NCBI RefSeq assembly: GCF_019492185.1
Contig: NZ_JAICCF010000002.1
Span: 1,054,001 to 1,118,000 of the forward strand
Length of the DNA: 64,000 bases
Origin: Chitinophaga rhizophila
GTDB taxonomy: Bacteria; Bacteroidota; Bacteroidia; Chitinophagales; Chitinophagaceae
Direction of reading: 5' to 3'
Both the position numbers and the translations under genes were made by a program. The notes below the pieces were generated by a model. That model had not been told where the DNA came from. It did not search any database and worked only from the letters and a program-made list of their open reading frames with translations. Position 1 is the stretch's first letter. Every line of letters begins with the position of its first letter. Shown here one piece after another: positions 18,534-27,208 of this stretch.

Positions 18534-20870
18534 ATGAAGATCTTGAAGAAACACGTTATTGCTACTATTGCGCTCATGATGCCTGTCTGCTTCAGTCAGG
18601 CGCAGCAAGGACCGCTGGCATTGAAATATGACAAACCCGCGGCCGCATGGGAAGAAACACTACCGCTGGGTAATGGCAGACTGGGGATGATGCCTGATGG
18701 CGGCATTGACAGGGAGAAAGTCGTATTGAACGACATCACCCTGTGGTCAGGCGCGCCGCAGGATGCCAACAATTACGAGGCGTATAAACAGCTGCCCCGC
18801 ATACAGTCTTTGCTGAAGGAAGGACGGAATGATGAAGCACAGGCACTGATGGATAAAGACTTCATCTGCACGGGCAAGGGTTCTGGCAGTGTACCCTTCG
18901 GCTGTTACCAGACATTGGGAGAATTGCAGATTGCCTATACGTATGCACATACAGATAAAGCAGTGCCTACAAAATATGAAAGACAGCTCTCCTTGCAGGA
19001 TGCTGTTGCCACCTGTAGTTATGAGGTCAATGGCGTTACTTACCGCCGCGAGTACTTTACCAGCTTCGGCGATGACCTTTCACTGATACGACTGACCGCC
19101 AGTCAGCCGGGACAACTGCACCTGCGTATTACCATGAGCAGGCCGGAAAGAGTCGCTACCCGCACACAGAAAGGAGCACTGGAAATATACGGTCAGCTGG
19201 ACAATGGCACTGATGGTAAAGGAATGCAGTACCAGGCTACGGTGAAAGCGCAGGCTACCGGCGGTACCATCACCACAGAAAAAGATGCGCTGGTCATCAA
19301 AAACGCCACTGCAGTAACACTGTTTGTGGCAGCCGGCACTGACTTCAAACATAAAGATTTCAGGGCGCTTATAGACCGTCAGCTGACTACTGCCATGAAA
19401 AAGCCCTATAAAACGCAAAAGGAAGCCCATATACGCAATTACACCCGGTTGTTTGACCGTGTACAGCTTAACCTGGGAAAGGGCAATTCCGGGCAGCTTA
19501 CAACGGATAAACGGCTGGCTGCTTTTTACAATAACGCAACGGCAGATAATGAACTGCCGGTATTGTTCTACCAGTTTGGCCGCTACCTGAACATCTGTAG
19601 CACAAGACCAGGGCTATTGCCACCCAACCTGCAAGGCTTATGGGCCAATCAGATACAGACGCCCTGGAACGGTGACTACCACCTGGATGTGAACGTTCAG
19701 ATGAACCACTGGCCGGTAGAAGTGTCTAACTTATCAGAACTGAACCTGCCACTGGCCGACCTCGTAAAAGGACTGGTAGTTCCCGGTCAGCGCACAGCCA
19801 AAGCTTATTACAATGCTCCCGGCTGGGTAGCGCACGTTATCACTAATGTATGGGGCTTTACTGAACCGGGCGAAAGCGCCTCCTGGGGAGCTACCAAATC
19901 CGGTTCCGGCTGGCTGTGTAACAACCTTTGGGAACATTATGCATTCACCCATGATAAAAAATACCTGGCAGATATCTACCCCGTGCTGAAAGGTGCTGCT
20001 GAGTTCTATAACAGTCTGCTCATCAAAGATGAAAAGACCGGTTGGCTGGTCATGTCGCCCTCATCATCTCCGGAGAACTCTTTTTACCTGCCCAACGGCA
20101 AGCATGCCAGCATCTGCATCGGCGCAACTATCGACAACCAGATCGTACGTGAACTATTTGACAACATCATCACTGCCTCAGAAGTGCTACATACAGACGC
20201 TGATTTCCGTAAAGAGCTGCAAGGCAAGTTAGCTCAGCTGCCTCCTCCCGGAGTAGTGGCTCCGGACGGCAGAATTATGGAATGGCTGGAAGACTATAAA
20301 GAAACCGATCCTGAGCACAGGCATATCTCCCATCTCTGGGGATTGTACCCTGCCTCGCTCATCACAGCAGAACATACGCCGGAACTAGCAGCAGCGGCAA
20401 AGAAAACACTGGAAGTAAGAGGCGATGATGGCCCCAGCTGGACCATCGCCTACAAGCTACTATTCTGGGCAAGGCTACAGGACGGTAACCGCTCCTTCAA
20501 ACTGCTGAAGGAACTGCTGAAACCTACCGCAAGAACGGACATTAACTACGGCGCAGGCGGAGGTGTATACAATAACATGTTATCTGCCGGACCTCCCTTC
20601 CAGATAGATGGTAACTTTGGCGCAACAGCGGGCATCGCTGAAATGCTGCTGCAAAGTCATGCGGGAATGATCCATCTGCTGCCCTCTGTTCCCGACCACT
20701 GGAAAGCTGCAGGAAGCGTAAAAGGTCTGAAAGCAAGAGGCAACTACACCGTCAGCTTTGACTGGAAGGATGGAAAAGTCACCAGCTATCGCATCACCGC
20801 ACCCACGCCTGTAAAAGTGAAAGTAAAGATCAACGGAGAAATAAAAGACATCACAGCTACTAAAAGCTGA
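18534..20870 (+). CDS. Glycoside hydrolase family 95 (alpha-L-fucosidase or alpha-L-galactosidase)
   Basis: The 778-residue secreted enzyme has a signal peptide (about 1-23) and the family start EETLPLGNGRLGMM. The N-terminal beta domain spans about 30-290. The catalytic (alpha/alpha)6 barrel spans about 300-680, with NLQGLWANQIQTPWNGDYHL, DVNVQMNHWP, SSSPENS (E514, candidate general acid) and GPSWTIAYKLLFWARLQDG. A C-terminal beta domain follows. GH95 enzymes are inverting exo-hydrolases. By memory of a characterised bifidobacterial enzyme, the first of two catalytic-site Asn residues aligns with D385 here while the second is N387. It is the only CAZyme in the operon. Confidence 0.92.
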   Translation: MKILKKHVIATIALMMPVCFSQAQQGPLALKYDKPAAAWEETLPLGNGRLGMMPDGGIDREKVVLNDITLWSGAPQDANNYEAYKQLPRIQSLLKEGRNDEAQALMDKDFICTGKGSGSVPFGCYQTLGELQIAYTYAHTDKAVPTKYERQLSLQDAVATCSYEVNGVTYRREYFTSFGDDLSLIRLTASQPGQLHLRITMSRPERVATRTQKGALEIYGQLDNGTDGKGMQYQATVKAQATGGTITTEKDALVIKNATAVTLFVAAGTDFKHKDFRALIDRQLTTAMKKPYKTQKEAHIRNYTRLFDRVQLNLGKGNSGQLTTDKRLAAFYNNATADNELPVLFYQFGRYLNICSTRPGLLPPNLQGLWANQIQTPWNGDYHLDVNVQMNHWPVEVSNLSELNLPLADLVKGLVVPGQRTAKAYYNAPGWVAHVITNVWGFTEPGESASWGATKSGSGWLCNNLWEHYAFTHDKKYLADIYPVLKGAAEFYNSLLIKDEKTGWLVMSPSSSPENSFYLPNGKHASICIGATIDNQIVRELFDNIITASEVLHTDADFRKELQGKLAQLPPPGVVAPDGRIMEWLEDYKETDPEHRHISHLWGLYPASLITAEHTPELAAAAKKTLEVRGDDGPSWTIAYKLLFWARLQDGNRSFKLLKELLKPTARTDINYGAGGGVYNNMLSAGPPFQIDGNFGATAGIAEMLLQSHAGMIHLLPSVPDHWKAAGSVKGLKARGNYTVSFDWKDGKVTSYRITAPTPVKVKVKINGEIKDITATKS

Positions 20871-20892
20871 TCCTCCTTATAACCCTCATTAT

Positions 20893-21678
20893 ATGCAACT
20901 GCTTACCGGTAAGACCATTTTACTGACAGGCGGCTCCTCCGGCATCGGATTGGAGTGTGCCTTTAAATATGCAGAAGCAGGCGCTATCGTTGTGATTGTA
21001 TCCAACGATGCGCCTGCCCTCGCAGCCGCTATTCATATCCTCGGAGATAAACATTGTGCCATCTTCGCAGATATCTCCCGCTCCGACGATGTAGCCCGCG
21101 CCATACTGGAAACGCTGGATAAATATGGCAGGATAGACGTTATCCACAACAATGCCGGCATCGCACATCCTTCCAGTCCTTTACATGACACCACCGAAAC
21201 AGAGTGGGACCAGGTAATGAATACAAACCTGAAAAGCATCTTCCTCACCACCAGACATGGTATCACTGCCTTGAAACAAAGCAGGGGATGTATCATTAAC
21301 ACCAGTAGCCTGGTAGCAGAGATAGGGCAGGAAAATCATGCTGCCTATACCGCCAGCAAAGGCGCTATCAATACACTCACAAAATCCATGGCACTGGACT
21401 ATGCCCCTTTCCAGATACGGGTCAATGCAGTAGCGCCCGCCGGCGTATGGACGCCTATGTTGCGGGAATGGGGAAAACACCAGCCCAACGGTGCAGGCTT
21501 TGAGCGGTATATGCGCGATATACACCCGCTGGGATATTGCCCGGAAGGTGATGTCATTGCAGATGCCTGCGTATTCCTCGCTTCTGATAAGGCACGCTTC
21601 ATCACTGGCCATGTTATGCACATAAGCGGAGGCGCAGAACTGGGCTACCGGGCACTGATGCAAACAGCAGACGCCTGA
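20893..21678 (+). CDS. SDR-family oxidoreductase (possible sugar dehydrogenase)
   Basis: This is a 261-residue Rossmann enzyme of the classical short-chain dehydrogenase type. It shows the nucleotide-binding TGGSSGIG at 13-20, NNAG near 89, a catalytic Ser in INTSSLVAE and YTASK with catalytic Tyr/Lys near 157-161. There is no signal peptide, so it is cytoplasmic. It follows GH95 by 22 bp in the same operon, so oxidation of the released fucose (or L-galactose) is a reasonable guess. The sequence alone does not set the substrate. Confidence 0.88.
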   Translation: MQLLTGKTILLTGGSSGIGLECAFKYAEAGAIVVIVSNDAPALAAAIHILGDKHCAIFADISRSDDVARAILETLDKYGRIDVIHNNAGIAHPSSPLHDTTETEWDQVMNTNLKSIFLTTRHGITALKQSRGCIINTSSLVAEIGQENHAAYTASKGAINTLTKSMALDYAPFQIRVNAVAPAGVWTPMLREWGKHQPNGAGFERYMRDIHPLGYCPEGDVIADACVFLASDKARFITGHVMHISGGAELGYRALMQTADA

Positions 21679-21695
21679 GTAGTCAGGCCAGCTAA

Positions 21696-21727
21696 TTTGG
21701 AGACTTTCCGGAAAACTGCTTACTTTG
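21696..21727 (+). promoter_or_regulatory. Predicted promoter of the 21752 gene
   Basis: TTTG (21696-21699), a 20-bp spacer and TTACTTTG (21720-21727) match the Bacteroidetes -33/-7 pattern with one mismatch. It lies 25 bp before the ATG at 21752 and supports that start over the upstream in-frame ATG at 21725. Confidence 0.45.
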
Positions 21728-21751
21728 GGTCAGACAAGTGTCCTGATCCAT

Positions 21752-22240
21752 ATGCCAATTAATTATACGTCCGCTGAAGAATATATCCGGCAATTAGACT
21801 TTACTTATCTGAAAACCTACTCCTTCTGCAGAGGTGAAGCTTTTAAAGATATGCAGCTGACCGACTACCTGACCGGTCCTGCCGGCGACCTCCATCCTTC
21901 AGCTATCTTACATCATACTATCAGCAAGGACCACTCACTGGCAACAGCGGTTATGCAAGCGTTGAATACACCGATCACAGAAAGAGCGGCATTGCTATGC
22001 GCACCACACTTCCGCGATGGCATTATCTTCTACAACGATCAGCATGAAGTAATATCCGTGCTGAACGTATGCCTCAGCTGTTGCCACATGGAGACAGCGC
22101 AGGGTTTGGGCATCAAGGCAGACTTCCTGACATTTGATCTGCTGAAAAAGTTCTTCCTGCAGGCAGGGCATGAAGTGGAAAAACCAGAACAGTTCTGGAT
22201 GCCTGAGATAGAGAAGTTAAGATTGCAATATCACCGGTAA
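21752..22240 (+). CDS. Hypothetical protein
   Basis: I chose the ATG at 21752, giving 162 residues, because a promoter-like sequence covers the earlier start at 21725. The protein is soluble and of mixed composition, with IRQLDFTYLKTYSFCRGEAF near the N-terminus and a cysteine cluster NVCLSCCHME in the middle that could bind metal or form disulfides. The C-terminal part (LLKKFFLQAGHEVEKPEQFW) looks helical. I recognise no family. It may be transcribed separately from the GH95 operon. Confidence 0.65.
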   Translation: MPINYTSAEEYIRQLDFTYLKTYSFCRGEAFKDMQLTDYLTGPAGDLHPSAILHHTISKDHSLATAVMQALNTPITERAALLCAPHFRDGIIFYNDQHEVISVLNVCLSCCHMETAQGLGIKADFLTFDLLKKFFLQAGHEVEKPEQFWMPEIEKLRLQYHR

Positions 22241-22585
22241 AGGAATTGTAGTGCCGAGATACAGGTTATTGGCTATTCTCATTACTGGTAGTATTACCGC
22301 ATATTGTCTTGCAGGCAATGCAGATGAGTAGATGGTATCACCCCACTCCTCACACAAAGCAAGCACTATAGCAGCGACCTTGCCAACGTGGACTTGAGCC
22401 GGTGTATACTTCCGGACGCATTTATAAAGGTATTGATCAGATGAAGAGAAGCACAGACACATTCACACAATGACAATAGCCCCGCAGCAGGCAGCTGCAG
22501 GTAAAGGGGTTGATACGGGAACCAGGGTTATTTATTTCAATAGATATAGTCACTCACCAATAGACACTCAACTGACCGTATTACT
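22241..22585. other. Gene-poor interval
   Basis: These 345 bp lie between two convergent genes. The short minus-strand frame here has no recognisable features. I see no strong terminator, repeat or promoter. Confidence 0.5.
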
Positions 22586-23350
22586 TTATTCTCTCTGTAC
22601 ATAAGCACCGGTAGCCGGTGAATAATTATTATAATCCAGCATACCGTCTTCAGTTATGCGCAGGTGTGACTTATCAACAAAGGTGGGTTGAACAGCAGGT
22701 AAGCGCACGGGTTCCAGCACTCCGGCAATATCTGCCGCTGCATCCTTCACATTACCGGATACTGTATCACCACACATAGCCCGTACCTGTACAGTCGCTA
22801 GCAGCGTACCGATACCAGGTATATTGCAAGGGATGGACGCTCCGTCGAATGGTTGGGAAGCATTGATCAATATTGTTGTGGAAGTACGCCCGATTACCTG
22901 GCGCGTAGCAAAGCTGATACGTGCCGCCATCACTTTTACTTCAAGCGCAGTTACTCCCTTGCGGGTAGTAATGGTTTGCGCAGGAATATGTAAGGCGCTA
23001 TCAGCAGTCAACACAGGTAATACCTTAAAGAAACGGTTCATGCCGGTATGCTGATTAAAACGGAAGCCGGTGATACTGCTGACTGTATTGCCGGTTGCGC
23101 CTATGAGTACTTTGTTCAACTGATTAATATATGCCTTATCGTTATGCACATCAAGCATAGGACAAAAAGCATGGCGGATCAGTGCTGCCTTCTGACTGGC
23201 AATGCCAAAACGGATAGCTGCATGGCGTGTGGCAGCAGTTTGTCTGACTGATTGTGGTACACTGCGCGTAAAGTACTTGCCTTTACGGCGGTACCCTATC
23301 ATGGTACCCAGTTGACCAGTGAAGGTCAGGATAGAAGTTTGTATAGCCAT
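22586..23350 (-). CDS. Bacteroidetes-specific hypothetical protein
   Basis: From the ATG at 23350 the product has 254 residues and no signal peptide. The N-terminus MAIQTSILTFTGQLGTMIGYRRKGKYFTR has the layout of an unnamed family I recall in Flavobacterium and Chitinophaga (MAxQxGIxxxxGTxGxxxFYK, then an R-T-R-x-N/A block). Here the equivalents are GQLGTMIGYRRKGKY and VRQTAATRHAAIRFGIASQKAALIR. The C-terminal two thirds look like one or two beta-sandwich domains. It is strongly basic at its N-terminal end. No function is known to me. The upstream ATG at 23386 is less likely. Confidence 0.72.
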   Translation of the reverse strand: MAIQTSILTFTGQLGTMIGYRRKGKYFTRSVPQSVRQTAATRHAAIRFGIASQKAALIRHAFCPMLDVHNDKAYINQLNKVLIGATGNTVSSITGFRFNQHTGMNRFFKVLPVLTADSALHIPAQTITTRKGVTALEVKVMAARISFATRQVIGRTSTTILINASQPFDGASIPCNIPGIGTLLATVQVRAMCGDTVSGNVKDAAADIAGVLEPVRLPAVQPTFVDKSHLRITEDGMLDYNNYSPATGAYVQRE

Positions 23351-23576
23351 TTGAAATGATATTGGTGATGTATAAAAATACTGCAACCTACTGAGGCTGT
23401 TGGAAGTACAGATTCGTCGTCATCCAATATCAGTAAGACCACTATTTCAGCGCTTTCAAAGCATGTTCGTCTGGCATTTGATAGTATCTAAGTCAGATAC
23501 TTCTATTGTTGATCAACATCGAAATTATGCCCCGGAAAGGCACGTCTGGCGGGTGAATGATGTATACCGGAAATGA

Positions 23577-23613
23577 AAAGAGGGACTGTAACCGGTAGTT
23601 ACAATCCCTCTTT
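23577..23613 (-). terminator. Rho-independent terminator of the 23953 gene
   Basis: A 16-bp stem (23577-23592 with 23598-23613) has one position that is a G-U pair on the minus-strand RNA but a mismatch on the plus. A T-rich run follows on the minus strand. It lies 20 bp past the stop of the small membrane protein. Confidence 0.75.
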
Positions 23614-23632
23614 AAAATAATATAGCTGATAA

Positions 23633-23953
23633 CTATTTGCTGCCCAGCTGATACTTTGGAATCACCAGCAATCGCACGATTGTGTGTGCAGTGAAAGATA
23701 GGACAACTACCAATCCCAGGATCAGTAATTGCTTGCCCGGCGTATCAAACACATCCAGGATGGTGGAAGTATTAGTACCTGCAAAGAGCATGGCCAGCAG
23801 AAATACTAATGCACCACTGATCCAGAGTGTAAGGTGCGAATAGAAATACCGTTTCTTCTGATATCCGTTTTTCCCGAATGACGTAAACAGTAATACAACG
23901 TGGGCGACAAAGAACAGTACGGCCAGAATGGCGAGGGAGTTAAAAGCAATCAT
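23633..23953 (-). CDS. Small membrane protein, unknown function
   Basis: The 106-residue product has three predicted membrane helices: about 6-25 (LAILAVLFFVAHVVLLF), 41-60 (LTLWISGALVFLLAMLFA) and 74-96 (LLILGLVVVLSFTAHTIV). The loops are short and basic ones (KNGYQKKRYFY) suggest a cytoplasmic face. No family was recognised. A terminator follows directly, so it is probably monocistronic. Confidence 0.7.
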   Translation of the reverse strand: MIAFNSLAILAVLFFVAHVVLLFTSFGKNGYQKKRYFYSHLTLWISGALVFLLAMLFAGTNTSTILDVFDTPGKQLLILGLVVVLSFTAHTIVRLLVIPKYQLGSK

Positions 23954-24054
23954 GGTCTTACATTTAAGTTGTGTAATCTGTAATAGTTAATACGACAATA
24001 GGTAGATGTATCTTTATAAAGATATTGCTTTTACTCATTCCTCCCAAACCGGGT

Positions 24055-24483
24055 TTAGTGCTGCCGGGCCCCTTCTTCTGCCGCCGGCGGCCTGGAGGAC
24101 GGTTCTTTCTGTCCGTTGTGACAGGTATAGCAAGTTACTGTCATTACCTGCATACCTTTTTCATCCTTGCCGGATTTAAAGAATTTCTTGTTAATACGGT
24201 AGGTCATTTTCAGCATGTCACGCGCTATTTCCTTCTCTTCTTTTGCATCGCTGGCGAAGTCCATCTTCTGTGGATTATCTGCTTGTTTTGCATGGCAATA
24301 ATCGCATTTTACACCCAACGCTTTGTTGTAACCACGCATTTCCTTTATCAGATCGTCATGACTGATGTTTTTGGGTAATACTTTCAGATTTTTGGCTTTC
24401 TCTTCCGGAGGTAAAGACAAAGAGCATAGCGTAGCTGCCAGTACCAGCGATAACGGTACCAGCCATGTTCTTTTCAATTGCAT
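24055..24483 (-). CDS. Dihaem c-type cytochrome
   Basis: The 142-residue product has an export signal (about 1-22) and two haem-attachment motifs, CDYCH near residue 60 and CYTCH near residue 117. A conserved-looking KEEKEIARDMLKMTYRINKKFF sits between them. The spacing and the VMTVTCYTCHNGQ segment resemble the domain related to the photosynthetic reaction-centre cytochrome c subunit that occurs as stand-alone proteins in non-phototrophic Bacteroidetes. It should be periplasmic. No oxidoreductase partner is adjacent. The C-terminus (EPSSRPPAAEEGARQH) is likely disordered. Confidence 0.85.
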   Translation of the reverse strand: MQLKRTWLVPLSLVLAATLCSLSLPPEEKAKNLKVLPKNISHDDLIKEMRGYNKALGVKCDYCHAKQADNPQKMDFASDAKEEKEIARDMLKMTYRINKKFFKSGKDEKGMQVMTVTCYTCHNGQKEPSSRPPAAEEGARQH

Positions 24484-24554
24484 AGTGATATTAATTAGCT
24501 TCCTGTTAAATCAGGCAAGGAACTTACAAAAAATCCTATTACTTACGCAACTTT

Positions 24555-25571
24555 TTACAGAACGCCCAGAATTTTGTGCTTCAGGCTTGGGAAACGGTAC
24601 CCGACGGTGAGGGAGAAATCGCTGTTCTGCAGATGCAGGTGCGCTGCCGGCAGATGGTCCCGTGCATAATCATGACTGGCGCTCAGGTATCCAAAGAAAT
24701 GGTCACCATTATATCCCCCGTTAATCCTGCCAATGGCACTATATACAAGGCTGATCTCTTTCGGGTTGAAACGGTTGTCATATAATGGGTATTGCCCGCC
24801 TGCACCAACAAGTAAAGTAGGACTAATGCTCCAATGCCCGCCTTCCAGTACGATATTGCAGGAGTACCCCACATATCCAATGGCTGATACCCAGGCAGGC
24901 TGTGGCTTGACCAGTTCGTATACCATAGAGTCTTTTTGCTCATCCCCGATCAGGTTTGCGTGGGTAAAACTGAACTGCTGGTATTGCGGACTGACCATAA
25001 ACAACAGGCTACCGGCAGTTTGTTGCTGTAAGCTGCTATAGAAATTGGCGGCTGTATAGGAAAAGTGCTCCGGATTGGTGAAAACGTAGAAGTTAGCATC
25101 GTACCGGCGGTAGCGGATATTCTCAAAGGTAACCGGCGGATCCCTCCGGCGGCCCCGCACTTCAAACAACATCCCGTCTACACGCTGAAACCCGGCTTCT
25201 ATCCCGAAGCGGTATCCAAACTGTGATAATTGCAGGTTACGGTTACGTAAGCCGGTGGTACGGTCGGCCAGGCTGGTATAAGGTAAAGTGAAATCGTAGA
25301 AGAGGGAAAGGTATTTGTAATTCAGGTTGATCCCCGTGTAACCGGCGTTATTGGCTAATAACCGGAAGTATTCCCTGGGCGTTGTTTTGGTTTGGAAGAT
25401 AAAGCTGCTGCCCGAATAACCTCCATACAGCTGAACATTATTACTCTTTACAAATGGCTTTACCCAGGCAGTATCCCGGGTACGCTGAGCATACAAACAG
25501 CCTGCTCCCATGATCTGTAATAGAAGGAACAGGCTGATGTTCAGTTGTAGGTTTAATATAAAGCGTATCAT
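24555..25571 (-). CDS. DUF4421-family outer-membrane beta-barrel-like protein
   Basis: The 338-residue product starts with a signal peptide (about 1-28). The mature part has alternating aromatic and polar strands typical of an outer-membrane barrel (GYTGINLNYKYLSLFYDFTLP, SQFGYRFGIEAGFQRVDGML, LTVGYRFPSLKHKILGVL). Layout and the RRYDANFYVFTNPEHFSYTAANFYSS region fit DUF4421, found only in Bacteroidetes and of unknown function. It is 71 bp upstream of the cytochrome gene on the same strand. Confidence 0.75.
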   Translation of the reverse strand: MIRFILNLQLNISLFLLLQIMGAGCLYAQRTRDTAWVKPFVKSNNVQLYGGYSGSSFIFQTKTTPREYFRLLANNAGYTGINLNYKYLSLFYDFTLPYTSLADRTTGLRNRNLQLSQFGYRFGIEAGFQRVDGMLFEVRGRRRDPPVTFENIRYRRYDANFYVFTNPEHFSYTAANFYSSLQQQTAGSLLFMVSPQYQQFSFTHANLIGDEQKDSMVYELVKPQPAWVSAIGYVGYSCNIVLEGGHWSISPTLLVGAGGQYPLYDNRFNPKEISLVYSAIGRINGGYNGDHFFGYLSASHDYARDHLPAAHLHLQNSDFSLTVGYRFPSLKHKILGVL

Positions 25572-25889
25572 TTCATGTCAAAGTCAGCGCTATCACTGGA
25601 ATCATTACCGGAGAATGCGGCCATGGAATTGAACGTATCATATCATTGCTGCGCCGGATTTCTATTCCAAGATAGTTTATTTCTTCATTATCATGCAAAA
25701 ATTAAACATATTTAACTTTTTGGTTAAAATCCGGAAAGCAGGCTTTCTTTACAAGGGCATTTAAAGAGTTATGGACAGTCTCTCAGCATAGCATACATAT
25801 AAGTAAAATACGACACTCTGGCCACAAACACAAGAGGCCGTCAGGTTTTTATCCCCGCCGGCCTCTCCAGGTATTATACTGTTATTGCT
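25572..25889. other. Intergenic interval
   Basis: These 318 bp lie between the 25571 start and the susD stop. They hold a hairpin at 25833-25866 near the susD end and an AT-rich inverted repeat (TTTAAC at 25711-25716, GTTAAA at 25723-25728). No gene is visible. Confidence 0.5.
25833..25866 (-). terminator. Possible terminator downstream of susD
   Basis: Arms AGAGGCCG (25833-25840) and CGGCCTCT (25859-25866) pair perfectly, 24 bp past the susD stop. The following T run on the minus strand is weak, so confidence is modest. Confidence 0.45.
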
Positions 25890-27191
25890 TTAAAATGCCG
25901 GATCTTCCGGGATATTTGTGTTGTCATTTCTTTCTACAAATGGAAATGGCAGCCAGGTACGTTTACGTTCTGCCACAGGGCGGTCAAACCGGCGTTGGTC
26001 TTCCAGCTCCATGCCACTCATGAAAAGCTCAATTCTGCGATGTTTATAGATCAGGGGCAACAGCTCATCCGCAGTGCCTGCATCTACCGGAGGCAATCCC
26101 GCTCCTACACCAAGGGGATCCGCAGCAGGCTGTTTAGTCACAATCTGATTCAACGCTGTCAGTCCATTGGCCACCTCACCCTTTCTGGCATAACACTCTG
26201 CCTTTATCAGCGTCAGTTCGCCAGGAAGATAAACCGGGATACTCTGTGTCAAGGCATTGAAGAAGCCTTTTACCCGGAACTTAGGATTACTGAGAATACC
26301 GACATAGAACGGGAAACGCTGGTCAGCATCATCCGGCCTGAGACCGGCAGGTAAACCCATGGAAGAATCTATTACCTGGTAGATGTTGTTAGTTGCAGTC
26401 ACCAACGTAAAGATCGGATTAGTGAAGGTTGTGTTGTAGGAAAATACCGAAACAGGGGCCGCAGGAGCTACTTTATTGGCCGCTGCCAGTGCAGTATCAT
26501 ATAGCCCGCCGAATAAGGCATAACGCGCCTTCAGTGCATACAACGTATTCAGTATATTCACACCGGCAGGTATACTGGTCCTGAAAGCAGCGCTGATTGT
26601 ATCCTTGGCCAGCACGCCCAGTGCGCCATCAATAACACGCACCGCTTTTCTATATCCTTCCTGACTGGTAATAAAGGGCACATTCACACCGATCGTATCC
26701 GGCACATGCGTCCAGAACATAGACATATTACCGATAGCCAGCGCTTTAAAAATAGACGCATAGGCTTTGATACCTGCCGCATAATTAGCGTCGCTGACTA
26801 CCGCATCTACACTGTTCAATGTCCTGTTGGCATCAAATACGACCTTGTTAGACACAGCCCACATACCGGTTACAACGGCGTTGGTATTCTGCAGACTTGC
26901 CCCGCCGGCAAACAGCTGCCCTTCGTCGGCATTACCTGCATTGACTACATAGGTCTCACCTGTCAGTAAACTGGCTGTCGCTATGGATGTATACAATATG
27001 CTGGTACGGTTGGCTGTATACCAGTTCTGTAAGCCGACAGTAATATCTGCCAGGGCATTCGGACTGCTGATCACCTGGTCGTAAGAGGGGCCCGAAGGAT
27101 CTGCATATTCCTTCTTACAGCCTGCCGCTGTCAGTAAAAGTATACCTGCCAGCAGGGAACAACTATATCTGTTGAAATTAGTTTTCATCAT
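25890..27191 (-). CDS. SusD/RagB-family outer-membrane lipoprotein
   Basis: The 433-residue product begins with a lipoprotein signal (LLAGILLLTAAGCKKEY). It carries the SusD-type helical repeats (YAAGIKAYASIFKALAIGNMSMFWT region) and ends with LIYKHRRIELFMSGMELEDQRRF, as expected for the family. It is shorter than usual (433 versus about 500-650). Its gene follows susC by 17 bp and is the last gene of the unit. No CAZyme is adjacent; the nearest catabolic genes are the MurNAc-type genes upstream. Confidence 0.9.
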   Translation of the reverse strand: MMKTNFNRYSCSLLAGILLLTAAGCKKEYADPSGPSYDQVISSPNALADITVGLQNWYTANRTSILYTSIATASLLTGETYVVNAGNADEGQLFAGGASLQNTNAVVTGMWAVSNKVVFDANRTLNSVDAVVSDANYAAGIKAYASIFKALAIGNMSMFWTHVPDTIGVNVPFITSQEGYRKAVRVIDGALGVLAKDTISAAFRTSIPAGVNILNTLYALKARYALFGGLYDTALAAANKVAPAAPVSVFSYNTTFTNPIFTLVTATNNIYQVIDSSMGLPAGLRPDDADQRFPFYVGILSNPKFRVKGFFNALTQSIPVYLPGELTLIKAECYARKGEVANGLTALNQIVTKQPAADPLGVGAGLPPVDAGTADELLPLIYKHRRIELFMSGMELEDQRRFDRPVAERKRTWLPFPFVERNDNTNIPEDPAF

Positions 27192-27208
27192 TCTTCATTT
27201 TGATGTTT

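Noticed and set aside
22217..22462. 81-residue minus-strand open frame
   Set aside because: No recognisable features, overlaps the 3' end of a credible gene, and lacks a promoter.
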